The notes below the pieces were generated by a model, which saw only the letters and a program-made list of their open reading frames with translations, was not told the origin of the DNA and did not search any database. From NCBI GenBank assembly GCA_012033335.1, contig JAAURB010000001.1, forward strand, positions 98,759 to 162,758: DNA of 64,000 bases, read 5' to 3'. Positions 28,067-35,693 of this stretch are shown here, piece by piece. Numbering within the stretch: position 1 is the stretch's first letter; each line of letters begins with the position of its first letter. Made by a program: the position numbers and the translations under genes. Source of the stretch: Oscillatoriales cyanobacterium RM2_1_1. GTDB taxonomy: Bacteria > Cyanobacteriota > Cyanobacteriia > Cyanobacteriales > Microcoleaceae.

Positions 28067-28717
28067 CTATTGTTCACAAATTAAACGCTGAACCTCAGGT
28101 TGAGCCCGGAGGAAGTCAACGGCCTTCTCCCCTAAAGCTACAATATCTTCGTAGAGATCAACCAGTCTCTCGACATTAATACTGATCACATCTATTCCCT
28201 TATAGCCGACAATCAGTTCCAAAACCGTCAAACTGCCATCTCGAGTTGCCGCCCGAATGGATTGGAGCACCCGGTCAATAATCTGATCAATGTCACTTCC
28301 AGACTTGATAAATAAGCCAACTGCTCCCAAGGCCAGGCGACCATAGCTAGAATCCAGGAGACTATCAACAATGTCAGCCGGAACTTCCACCCCAAAATTG
28401 AGGGCTTTGCGGAAATCTGCAATTTGAGGCTCCGTTAAACTCGCCAGGGTAAACAGAGACCGAAGCTGATTGGACTGTTCTCCAGTTTCAGCGAACGTTT
28501 CTAACTCATCAAAACCAATCGCAATATTAGCAGCCCCATACTGGAGTTGCAGTTCCTCAACGGCTGTAGCGGGACGAGCGGTCAGAATCATCCAGCTTGC
28601 GGTAACGCTGAGAACCATCGCTAATCCCAGGGAAATGTATTTTGAGATACTCCCCCGAAAATAGGTGAAAGGCCGAATTTGATCAAACCAGCTCCCTGTT
28701 GAACGTCTCATATTCAT
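28067..28717 (-). CDS. Stand-alone DUF1400 domain protein
   Basis: Exported or membrane-tethered protein of 216 residues. A hydrophobic segment near residues 29-50 ends in ARPATA, a likely signal peptide. The rest matches DUF1400, the N-terminal helical domain usually attached to cyanobacterial alpha/beta hydrolases: AEELQLQYG-like opening, FDELETFAETGE, then LTEPQIADFRKAL and a YGRLALGAVG stretch. The hydrolase domain is absent and no catalytic Ser motif follows. It may be a regulator or a domain remnant still in a full frame. Upstream there is a short AAAAAGTAG tandem near 28728-28750. Confidence 0.7.
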   Translation of the reverse strand: MNMRRSTGSWFDQIRPFTYFRGSISKYISLGLAMVLSVTASWMILTARPATAVEELQLQYGAANIAIGFDELETFAETGEQSNQLRSLFTLASLTEPQIADFRKALNFGVEVPADIVDSLLDSSYGRLALGAVGLFIKSGSDIDQIIDRVLQSIRAATRDGSLTVLELIVGYKGIDVISINVERLVDLYEDIVALGEKAVDFLRAQPEVQRLICEQ

Positions 28718-28951
28718 TCCTCACAAAAAGTAGAAAAAGTAGAAAAAGTTTAGAATTGGCAGATAAGCCTAACAAAGTTTTCCTTATCATACTCTCAGAT
28801 AGTCTACCCGAATAGAGTTAAAGTTCCGTAAATCTATCCAGGGAAATACCTTGAGACTACCCGATGATTGGATGTCCATCGGGTTCAATCTCGAAACCGG
28901 GGATCCAGGGGTCTGGTTCCTGATAATAGGAATGACTCGATGATCGCTGCC

Positions 28952-29776
28952 TCAGGGGGCCCAGTCTATTCGCTCTAACAATCGTCGAACGACCTGCTCA
29001 TCCGGGGCTGACGGCATTTTGGCCAGATAAAACTCCAGATCTTTTCGTGCTTCCCTCCACTGATCCAACTGATAGTAGAGTAAGCCGCGATCGCGCCGTT
29101 CGGATAGGGCCTCCGGAAACAACAGCAAAATCCGCTCAACCGCCCCTAGGGCCTTATCGATCTGATTTTGATTCACATAGATCACTTTCAAGTTCGTCAA
29201 CATCCGGGCCAGAAATTGCCGGGAGCCCACGGGCTCGAGAAATTCGGGTTGGAGTTGCACCGGCTGACCATAGATCTGAGACAGACGGGCTTCACAATCC
29301 ACTGGAAACAGAATTTCCCCCTGATTAAACGCATCAACATAAATCCCTGCATCGGCAAAATCGGGACGAATCAAAAAGTGTCCTGGCATCCCAATCCCGA
29401 CCATCGGGAAGTCAATCCGTTGAGCTAGGGCCAGATACACCAGAGACAGGGTAATCGGAATACCAGTGCGCCGATCGATCACTTGGTTGAGATAGCTATT
29501 GTCTGGATCGTAATAGTTCTCCCGGCTGCCGACAAACCCCAGATCAGTGAATAAATACTGATTCATCACCTGCAACACCCGCAGAGGATAGCGCTCTACG
29601 GGCAGTCGTTCCTGGATCTCAACCGCCATCGTATCGAGGGCATTCAAATAGGCCATCGGTTCTAACTCAGGAAATTCCTCCTGGGCCAGGTATAGCGCTG
29701 CCTTTGCCAGGTCTATTTGGGGCTCAGGAGCCTGAATCTCCTGAATAAATTGCTGTCTTGCTGGGGAAAAACTCAT
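28952..29776 (-). CDS. SirB1-family protein
   Basis: Soluble protein of about 274 residues. The N-terminal two thirds match the SirB1 transglutaminase-like family: VMNQYLFTDLGFVGSRENYY, DRRTGIPITLSLVYL and GIGMPGHFLIRPD. The C-terminus has TPR-like helices (LKVIYVNQNQIDKALGAVERI). The family has no firm biochemical role. I prefer the ATG at 29776 (MSFSPARQQF) over one four codons upstream. The next gene reads divergently, with its start about 80 bp away, so the promoters overlap. Confidence 0.8.
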   Translation of the reverse strand: MSFSPARQQFIQEIQAPEPQIDLAKAALYLAQEEFPELEPMAYLNALDTMAVEIQERLPVERYPLRVLQVMNQYLFTDLGFVGSRENYYDPDNSYLNQVIDRRTGIPITLSLVYLALAQRIDFPMVGIGMPGHFLIRPDFADAGIYVDAFNQGEILFPVDCEARLSQIYGQPVQLQPEFLEPVGSRQFLARMLTNLKVIYVNQNQIDKALGAVERILLLFPEALSERRDRGLLYYQLDQWREARKDLEFYLAKMPSAPDEQVVRRLLERIDWAP

Positions 29777-29855
29777 GTCAACTACCATATCTTACTGCCG
29801 CCGGAAGCATCAAGTGATCGGAACCCTTAAAATAGAGATCAGAATGGAGGATTTC

Positions 29856-30821
29856 ATGATGCAGACACGATCCTTGGGCACTTCTGATATTCAGATTACC
29901 CCGATTTTGATGGGCACCTGGCAGGCTGGAAAACGGATGTGGGTCGGTATCGAAGATGCCGAAACGGTGAAAGCAATCCGGGCTGGGGTCAAGGCTGGAA
30001 TCACCACGATTGACACGGCTGAAGTTTATGGAGAAGGTCATTCAGAACGGATCGTGGCTGAGGCCGTTAGTGATATTCGCGATCAGGTGGTTTATGCCAC
30101 AAAAGTTTTTGCCAATCACATGAAATACGATCAGGTGATTGAAGCTTGCCACCGTTCCCTGAACAACCTCAAAACCGACTATATCGACCTCTATCAAATT
30201 CACTGGCCGTCTGGAACCTGGAACAGCGAAGTAGTACCAATCGAAGAAACCATGGCGGCATTGAACGAACTCAAACAACAGGGAAAAGTTCGGGCCTTGG
30301 GCGTGTCTAATTTCTCCCGGAGTCAGCTTGAAGCCGCCAGCCAATATGGCCGAATTGAGAGTATTCAGCCCCCCTATTCCCTGTTCTGGCGCATGGCAGA
30401 ACAGGAGTTAATGCCCTATTGTGTAGAGCACAATATTTCCATCCTGGCCTATTCCCCTTTGGCCCAGGGATTACTAACCGGAAAATTTGGCCCGGATCAT
30501 CAATTTGCCGAAGGAGATCATCGCTCAAAAAATAAACTATTCCATATCAAGGAAAACTATGAGAGAGTCCAGAACGCCTTAGATAAACTGCGTCCAATCG
30601 CCGAACGGAATCACTGCACCCTGGCGCAACTGGCCATTGCCTGGTTGATCGCCCAACCCCAAGCCCATGCCATTGTGGGAGCCCGCAATGTTGAGCAGGC
30701 AGTCCAAAATGCTGAGGCCGCTCAAGGGACTCTTTCTGCGGCGGACTTGAGTGAAATTGACACCATTGGTCGGATTGTCACCGATCCCCTTGACGACAGT
30801 CCGGTGATGTGGGATTTCTAG
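29856..30821 (+). CDS. Aldo/keto reductase
   Basis: NADPH-dependent oxidoreductase of 321 residues (TIM barrel). The start at 29856 is set by GGAGG at 29846-29850, five bases before the ATG; upstream in-frame starts at 29775 and 29844 are less likely. The catalytic tetrad is visible: Asp in TIDTAEVYGEGHSE, Tyr in the same stretch, Lys in VVYATKVF, and His in YQIHWPSG. The cofactor region is ALGVSNFSR and SILAYSPLAQGLLTG, with AHAIVGARN near the C-terminus. The substrate is unknown. It is a single gene 105 bp before the TPR-glycosyltransferase gene. Confidence 0.9.
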   Translation: MMQTRSLGTSDIQITPILMGTWQAGKRMWVGIEDAETVKAIRAGVKAGITTIDTAEVYGEGHSERIVAEAVSDIRDQVVYATKVFANHMKYDQVIEACHRSLNNLKTDYIDLYQIHWPSGTWNSEVVPIEETMAALNELKQQGKVRALGVSNFSRSQLEAASQYGRIESIQPPYSLFWRMAEQELMPYCVEHNISILAYSPLAQGLLTGKFGPDHQFAEGDHRSKNKLFHIKENYERVQNALDKLRPIAERNHCTLAQLAIAWLIAQPQAHAIVGARNVEQAVQNAEAAQGTLSAADLSEIDTIGRIVTDPLDDSPVMWDF

Positions 30822-30926
30822 AACTCTATCGGAGTCTAGCTCAGCCATCCCAATGGGAAAGGGGCTCAACCTGGGCTTACAATTCAGGTAGGCTCCCTAT
30901 ATTCCAACCATCAATTGAAACCATTC

Positions 30927-33782
30927 ATGGGCCCTGAACAATTGCTCCAGATCGCAACGGCCTATTTGTCCCAGGGCAATTCGGCTCGAGCCCTGAATAT
31001 TTGCCAACAAGTACTCAACCACGATCCCAATTCTGCTCCTGGCCATCAACTTCTGGGAAATCTCTACGAAACCCAGGAACAGTGGACAGCCGCCCAACAC
31101 GCTTACATTAAGGCGATAGAGCTGCAACCCCTGTGGCCAGAACCCTATGCCTATCTGGCTCGACTGTATCGTAATATCGGTTGGTTAGATGAAGCCATCT
31201 CCTTCTATCGCAAGGCTTTTTCCCTGTATCATCAATCGCCCCCTGAGCTATATTATTCCCTGGGAGAAGCCCTGCAGTTCAAGGGGGAATTTGCCGAGGC
31301 GATTCACCATTATCAGCAGGCCACAACTCTTCGGCCTGACTATGTCTTGCCCTATCTGGGATGGGCCATTGTCCTGAGTGACCAGGGCAAAACTCCCCAG
31401 GCTATTGAGCTTTTAGAGCAAACCCTGGGCCAGATTCCCGAGGCCCCCGAAATTCACAATACATTGGGTTGTCTGCTGCTGCGACAGGAACACTTAGCTG
31501 CTGCTCAGACTGTTCTAGAACAGGGACTCACCCTGAAACCAGACTGGGCGATCCTGCACAATAATCTGGGGCAGGTCTTTGGGGCCCAGGGAAAAGTAGG
31601 TCGGGCGATCGCAGCTTATCAAGCCGCCATTGAGCTTCAGCCTGATTTAATCATGGCTTATATCAATTTAGCGAAGATCTGGCAGCAGCAAAATCAACAC
31701 GATCTAGGAATTGCCTATCTGCAAAAAGTGCTGGAACTCGATCCAAAAAACATTTTGGCCTATAGTGATTGTGCCAGTTCTCTCCTGAGCCAAGGCCAAT
31801 TCATCTCTGCCCTGATTTGTTTGCGACAAGCCATTAACCTGGATGCAAAATTTGTTGCCGCTTACATTCAGCGGTTTGGTTCCATAGTGCTTGATGAAAT
31901 GTCTCAGGATGACTCTCAGGATGAATTACTATTAGCCCAGGTGACCTGCGCCCAATTTCTCCAGGGACTGACTCAGGTTGACTTTAGCGAGTATTCAAAT
32001 GTAGATTCTAGGTCTAGTTCAACCCTGGAATCTGTCACGTCACACCTCTGTCAATTATTAGGAAAAGCTTACTTTCATCTGGGCAATACCTTAATGCAAT
32101 ATGGAGAATTCGAGTCGGCTATTCGTTACTATCAAAAGGCGCTTCGGGTTCAGCCCAAATCCCTGGAAACTTACTGGCGTTTGGGTTATTGTGCATGGCG
32201 ACACCATCGTCAGAATATTGCTCTAACGGTAGTTCATCTGGCCCAAACCCTGACGAAAAATACCCAGGAATTTAGTGGCGAAGTTTACCTGTTGATCGGG
32301 CTGATTTTAGAACAGCAAAACCGTGGAGACTTGGCAACCGAATATTATGCTAAAGTCCTTGATCATTTTCACCGCCGTCAACCTAAATTAACGATTCATC
32401 CGTTGATCCTGCGATGGCTAAATCGGGACACGATTACAACCCAAACTCCTGATTTGAAACCCAAAGCAATCTGTTTAAAAACCTATGATTGGTTACACGC
32501 TCAACAGTTAGAAACGACTCACTATACGGTCATTGACTTACCTCCAGATTCCCGATTAGTCTTGCTGATATCTGATTCAGGCTCTATTTTAGATTCTAGT
32601 TTAGATTCTAGCAATGAATCTGCAATCGCTCCAGAGAAAGCGAGTCAAAGTTCTGAGATAGAATGTCAGGGTTTAGACTGTCTGCCTTGCTTAAGGCGGA
32701 TTTATCAACAATTAGAACTGGTGAATTCAGGTCATGGAATTCAAACCTGTTCCCGCCAATCGGTCAAGGAATCATTTCAGGAATCCGGCGAATTCCCAGG
32801 GTTTGTTGCTCAAATTCCCCAGGGAAGAGCCTGGATTGTTTCCCAGGAAAATTACTGGATGGTTTGCAAGGCGATCGCGATTATCACCCCCGATAATCAA
32901 TTGTTAGCGGATGTTTCCCGGGAGTATCCTGGTCAATTGCCAGGATGCCAGAAATATCAACCGCAAAATCATCGAATTTTTCGGGAGCCTGATCTGCCGG
33001 AATTGACCCTGATTGATGGAAACGTTGCTGTTCTGTCGGGGTTGTCGGGGCAGATTTATTTTCACTGGATGGTAGATGTTTTACCCCGAATTGAGCTGTT
33101 GCGGCGGAGTGGAATTTTTGAGCAGATAGAATGGTTTTTGGTCAATAGTATTCACCTGGATTTTCAGCAAGAAACGTTAAATCAACTGGGGATTTCAACG
33201 GATCAAATTCTCACCAGCGATCGCCATCCCCATCTTCAAGCCAAAAATCTGGTTGTCCCCGCTTTTGCTGCGCCCTTGGGTTGGCTAAAACCCTGGGGAA
33301 TTGAGTTTCTCAGGGGGAGTTTTTTAACGTCAATTAATTTAAGATCCGCTCACGTTTCAGAGCGAATTTATATTAGTCGAGGGGATGCCAGACATCGCCG
33401 GGTGATTAATGAAATAGAAGTGATGGAGGTTTTACAGCAATATGGATTCGTCAGTGTTCAATTGGAATCTCTGACTTTTTCCCAGCAGGTGGCCCTATTT
33501 GCTCAAGCAAACGTGATTGTTGCCCCCCATGGTAGTGGACTGACAAATCTAGTTTTTTGTCAGCCTGATACCCAGGTAATTGAGCTGGTTTCGCCCCATT
33601 ATCAGCGGCATTATTATTGGGTGATTAGTCAGTTTTTAAACCTGGAGCATTATAGTTTGACAGGGGAAGGGTTTTCCTGTTATCCCTTGAGAAATTTGAT
33701 GTATCAAAATCCTCTGACTGAGGATATCTGGGTAAATTTGACGGCGTTGAGGATTTTATTGGGGAAGATTGGGGTTGATTGA
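30927..33782 (+). CDS. TPR protein fused to glycosyltransferase family 61
   Basis: Large cytosolic protein of about 951 residues. The first 350 residues are tandem TPR motifs (AYLSQGNSARALNICQQVL, AYLARLYRNIGWLDEAISFY, HNTLGCLLLRQEHLAAAQTV), with two further TPRs near 390-470. A low-complexity Ser-rich linker follows. From about residue 690 is a glycosyltransferase 61 (DUF563) domain: QIYFHWMVDVLPRIELLR, RIYISRGDARHRRV and ANVIVAPHGSGLTNLVF. Such enzymes transfer sugars, often xylose or GlcNAc, to polysaccharide or protein. The ATG at 30927 is used; an in-frame TTG at 30915 would add four residues, and neither has a good ribosome site. The product is probably part of surface glycan synthesis. 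Confidence 0.85.
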   Translation: MGPEQLLQIATAYLSQGNSARALNICQQVLNHDPNSAPGHQLLGNLYETQEQWTAAQHAYIKAIELQPLWPEPYAYLARLYRNIGWLDEAISFYRKAFSLYHQSPPELYYSLGEALQFKGEFAEAIHHYQQATTLRPDYVLPYLGWAIVLSDQGKTPQAIELLEQTLGQIPEAPEIHNTLGCLLLRQEHLAAAQTVLEQGLTLKPDWAILHNNLGQVFGAQGKVGRAIAAYQAAIELQPDLIMAYINLAKIWQQQNQHDLGIAYLQKVLELDPKNILAYSDCASSLLSQGQFISALICLRQAINLDAKFVAAYIQRFGSIVLDEMSQDDSQDELLLAQVTCAQFLQGLTQVDFSEYSNVDSRSSSTLESVTSHLCQLLGKAYFHLGNTLMQYGEFESAIRYYQKALRVQPKSLETYWRLGYCAWRHHRQNIALTVVHLAQTLTKNTQEFSGEVYLLIGLILEQQNRGDLATEYYAKVLDHFHRRQPKLTIHPLILRWLNRDTITTQTPDLKPKAICLKTYDWLHAQQLETTHYTVIDLPPDSRLVLLISDSGSILDSSLDSSNESAIAPEKASQSSEIECQGLDCLPCLRRIYQQLELVNSGHGIQTCSRQSVKESFQESGEFPGFVAQIPQGRAWIVSQENYWMVCKAIAIITPDNQLLADVSREYPGQLPGCQKYQPQNHRIFREPDLPELTLIDGNVAVLSGLSGQIYFHWMVDVLPRIELLRRSGIFEQIEWFLVNSIHLDFQQETLNQLGISTDQILTSDRHPHLQAKNLVVPAFAAPLGWLKPWGIEFLRGSFLTSINLRSAHVSERIYISRGDARHRRVINEIEVMEVLQQYGFVSVQLESLTFSQQVALFAQANVIVAPHGSGLTNLVFCQPDTQVIELVSPHYQRHYYWVISQFLNLEHYSLTGEGFSCYPLRNLMYQNPLTEDIWVNLTALRILLGKIGVD

Positions 33783-33864
33783 GGTTGCCCAATTTTGAGT
33801 GTTTATTCTAACCCTACCCTTGATCAGTGCAGCCTAACGTTCCCAATGGGCGAGATTAGGAGCA

Positions 33865-34311
33865 TTAAACTTCATTCAGCCCACTGGGAAAATCAGGGCT
33901 GAGAAGTTGCTCGCTGGTGTAAATGGGGTCTTCTGGTAAGTCTTGATAATCTAAAGGGGTCTCTAGAGCCACTAAATCCAGTCCAGCCTTATGAGCTTTT
34001 GCAATCGCCTCTGGCAAATAGGGCTTCAGGCTAGGATTATCCTCTAGGATGTCTTGTATTTCACGACGTTGAATTTGAATTGTCACTCGCCAGCTTTTGC
34101 TCCGCTTTTCGGGTTGATAGTTCCATTTTAGAAGATGTCCAATTAAGACACCTAGCCGACTTCGTAATTCCTGGCGCTGTTGTTTGCCCAAAGATTCAAT
34201 TTCCTCCACCAAGTTCACAATATCTAATCCCTTAAAATCACCTATTTGGAGTAACTTAGACTGCTCCAAAGTCCAAGCATAAAAATCTGTTTCATAGAGA
34301 TTAGATTGCAT
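33865..34311 (-). CDS. DUF29-family protein
   Basis: Small protein of 148 residues that matches DUF29 end to end: an opening YETDFYAWTLEQSKLLQ, then VEEIESLGKQQRQELRSRL, then a basic ILRS-type stretch (HLLKWNYQPEKRSKSW) and a C-terminal LPEDPIYTSEQLL. DUF29 proteins are abundant in cyanobacteria and of unknown role. It reads leftward and is next to a broken DUF433 gene. Both families are common in cyanobacterial accessory regions. Confidence 0.85.
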   Translation of the reverse strand: MQSNLYETDFYAWTLEQSKLLQIGDFKGLDIVNLVEEIESLGKQQRQELRSRLGVLIGHLLKWNYQPEKRSKSWRVTIQIQRREIQDILEDNPSLKPYLPEAIAKAHKAGLDLVALETPLDYQDLPEDPIYTSEQLLSPDFPSGLNEV

Positions 34312-34339
34312 CGCTTATTCTCCTAATACCAGGTCTTTG

Positions 34340-34577
34340 TCAAAATGCTAGCCAATGAGTACTCTTAACTTGGCTTAGACGAGCGGCAAACAGCAGGACA
34401 GCTAGGATATCCGCTTCTTCTAGATCATCATAGTCGGTCAAAATTTCCGCATGGGTCATACCAGAACTCAGCAGTTCGAGCAAAAACTTGACTGGGTAGC
34501 GCAATCCTCAAATACAGGTTTTCCCATGACAAATCTCTGGATGGAGTGAAATTCTTTGTAATAGGGGAGTCAGTCAT
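34340..34577 (-). pseudogene. Broken DUF433 antitoxin-like gene
   Basis: Remnant of a DUF433 gene, a helix-turn-helix-like family often paired with PIN-type toxins. The frame carrying ISLHPEICHGKTCI is not open from the ATG at 34577 because of an extra C in the TCCCC run near 34560. The conserved Arg of the family is a TGA stop (C to T change from CGA). The sequence then continues in the same frame as GLRYPVKFLLELLSSGMTH and ILTDYDDLEEADILAVLLFA to a stop at 34340. Two lesions make it dead. No partner toxin gene is adjacent. Confidence 0.7.
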
Positions 34578-34622
34578 AGGTTGTTTCCTCAACATGTGAA
34601 ATACCAGGGATTTGCCTCTACT

Positions 34623-34833
34623 TTAACCCCGGAATAATCCCATCGAACAAATAATCTGCGCCCCATCTTGCTGCTCCTCTAGGTTAATCACACACAGCGC
34701 ATCCTGCTCTCGCAGAAACGTCACCAGCTTTGCCAACTGTTCATCGCTGATGCCAGACTTGAATTCCCGGTTGAGGCGGGCGATAGCATGTAGTCTTTAA
34801 TCGCTTGATAGCGCTTGCCGTCTTTGTTGCGCA
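34623..34833 (-). pseudogene. C-terminal fragment of an unidentified protein
   Basis: A reading frame with coding character but no start: NKDGKRYQAIKDY, then, after a one-base shift near 34788, AIARLNREFKSGISDEQLAK and LVTFLREQDALCVINLEEQQ to IICSMGLFRG. The tail resembles C-termini of cyanobacterial helicase-related proteins, but I am not certain. It abuts the TnpB remnant at about 34833, so the insertion or deletion that removed the rest of the gene probably involved that element. Confidence 0.45.
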
Positions 34834-35275
34834 GGTATCAGCAAGGCGTTGATGCACTCTCCCAATCTTCTTCTGAAGCTTCAGCCAGTTAGCTGACCCT
34901 TTTTGCTGATTCTTGAGCCTACGTTACAGCAATTTCAGCTTACGGTGCAGTTCATTAAAAAAGCGGGGCCGCTTAACCTGTTCCCCGTCTGAAGTCGAGA
35001 GGAAATATTCAAGTCCGACATCAATCCCTATTGGATGACCCTGAGGCATCATAGCGGGGATATCAACATCGGCCTGAAGGCTAAGCACGACAAAGTAGCC
35101 TGATGCTTTGCAAACGATTCGGGCTTGCTTTACCGCAAACAGGTCGGGGATTTCCCGCGACCATCGAACGTGCACCAAGCCCAAATGTGTGCTCAATCAA
35201 TCCCAAAACTTGCTCAGCGGCTGGCTCTAGCTTAAATTCCCACGTTATGTTTAACAGGTCTAAGCCATAACACAA
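34834..35275 (-). pseudogene. TnpB (IS200/IS605-type) remnant
   Basis: RNA-guided nuclease gene of an IS605-type element, dead by several changes. The N-terminus is LNITWEFKLEPAAEQVLGLI (from about 35257). After about 25 residues the sequence jumps, with a frame change near 35190, to a segment that normally lies far downstream: WSREIPDLFAVKQARIVCKA. PIGIDVGLEYFLSTSDGEQV follows, with the first RuvC Asp in GIDVG. At 34924-34926 a TAA replaces an expected Gln codon (CAA) in LKLL-Q-RRLKNQ. Homology stops after RVHQRLADT at 34834, so the rest of the nuclease domain is gone. No terminal sequences of the element were recognised. Confidence 0.75.
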
Positions 35276-35383
35276 ACTTGTGTAGACTGCTCTCTATCGG
35301 TCGCGCTCCGCTACATCACCAGCCAAGCTTTCAGCTATGACTGGAGTACTGCGACGGTAGCTTGTAGTCAGCAAAACCTAAAA

Positions 35384-35470
35384 CGGAGAGGGAGGGATTC
35401 GAACCCTCGTTAAAGTCACCCCTAAACAGCATTTCCAGTGCTGCGCCTTCAACCACTCGGCCACCTCTCC
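35384..35470 (-). tRNA. tRNA-Ser (anticodon GGA)
   Basis: An 87-nt class II tRNA on the minus strand. The acceptor stem GGAGAGG pairs with CCTCTCC, with G as discriminator. The D arm begins TGGCCGAGTGGTTGAAGGC. The anticodon loop CTGGAAA gives anticodon GGA, with stem CAGCA/TGCTG. A long variable arm (about TTTAGGGGTGACTTTAACG) precedes the T arm GAGGGTTCGAATCCCTC. CCA is not encoded. Confidence 0.93.
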
Positions 35471-35693
35471 AGGGAAAACGTGAAATATATATTCGCAATT
35501 TTTTCATTATAGCAGATTTTCTCCCTCTGATATTCTGGAGAATTTGTTCTAATTGCCATTGTGGTCATGCTCAATCTTGAAGTCTGGACAAGTCTATTCC
35601 AGGATGATATCAACCAGAAATCCGCCAAAAACCGGCGGGACTATCGAACTCACCCTTGAACAACGCCATCACGGAGGATTTGGGGTTAGAGGA

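Noticed and set aside
35384..35470. tRNA-Ser as an integration site
   Set aside because: The TnpB remnant is about 110 bp from it, but there is no integrase and no duplicated tRNA end.
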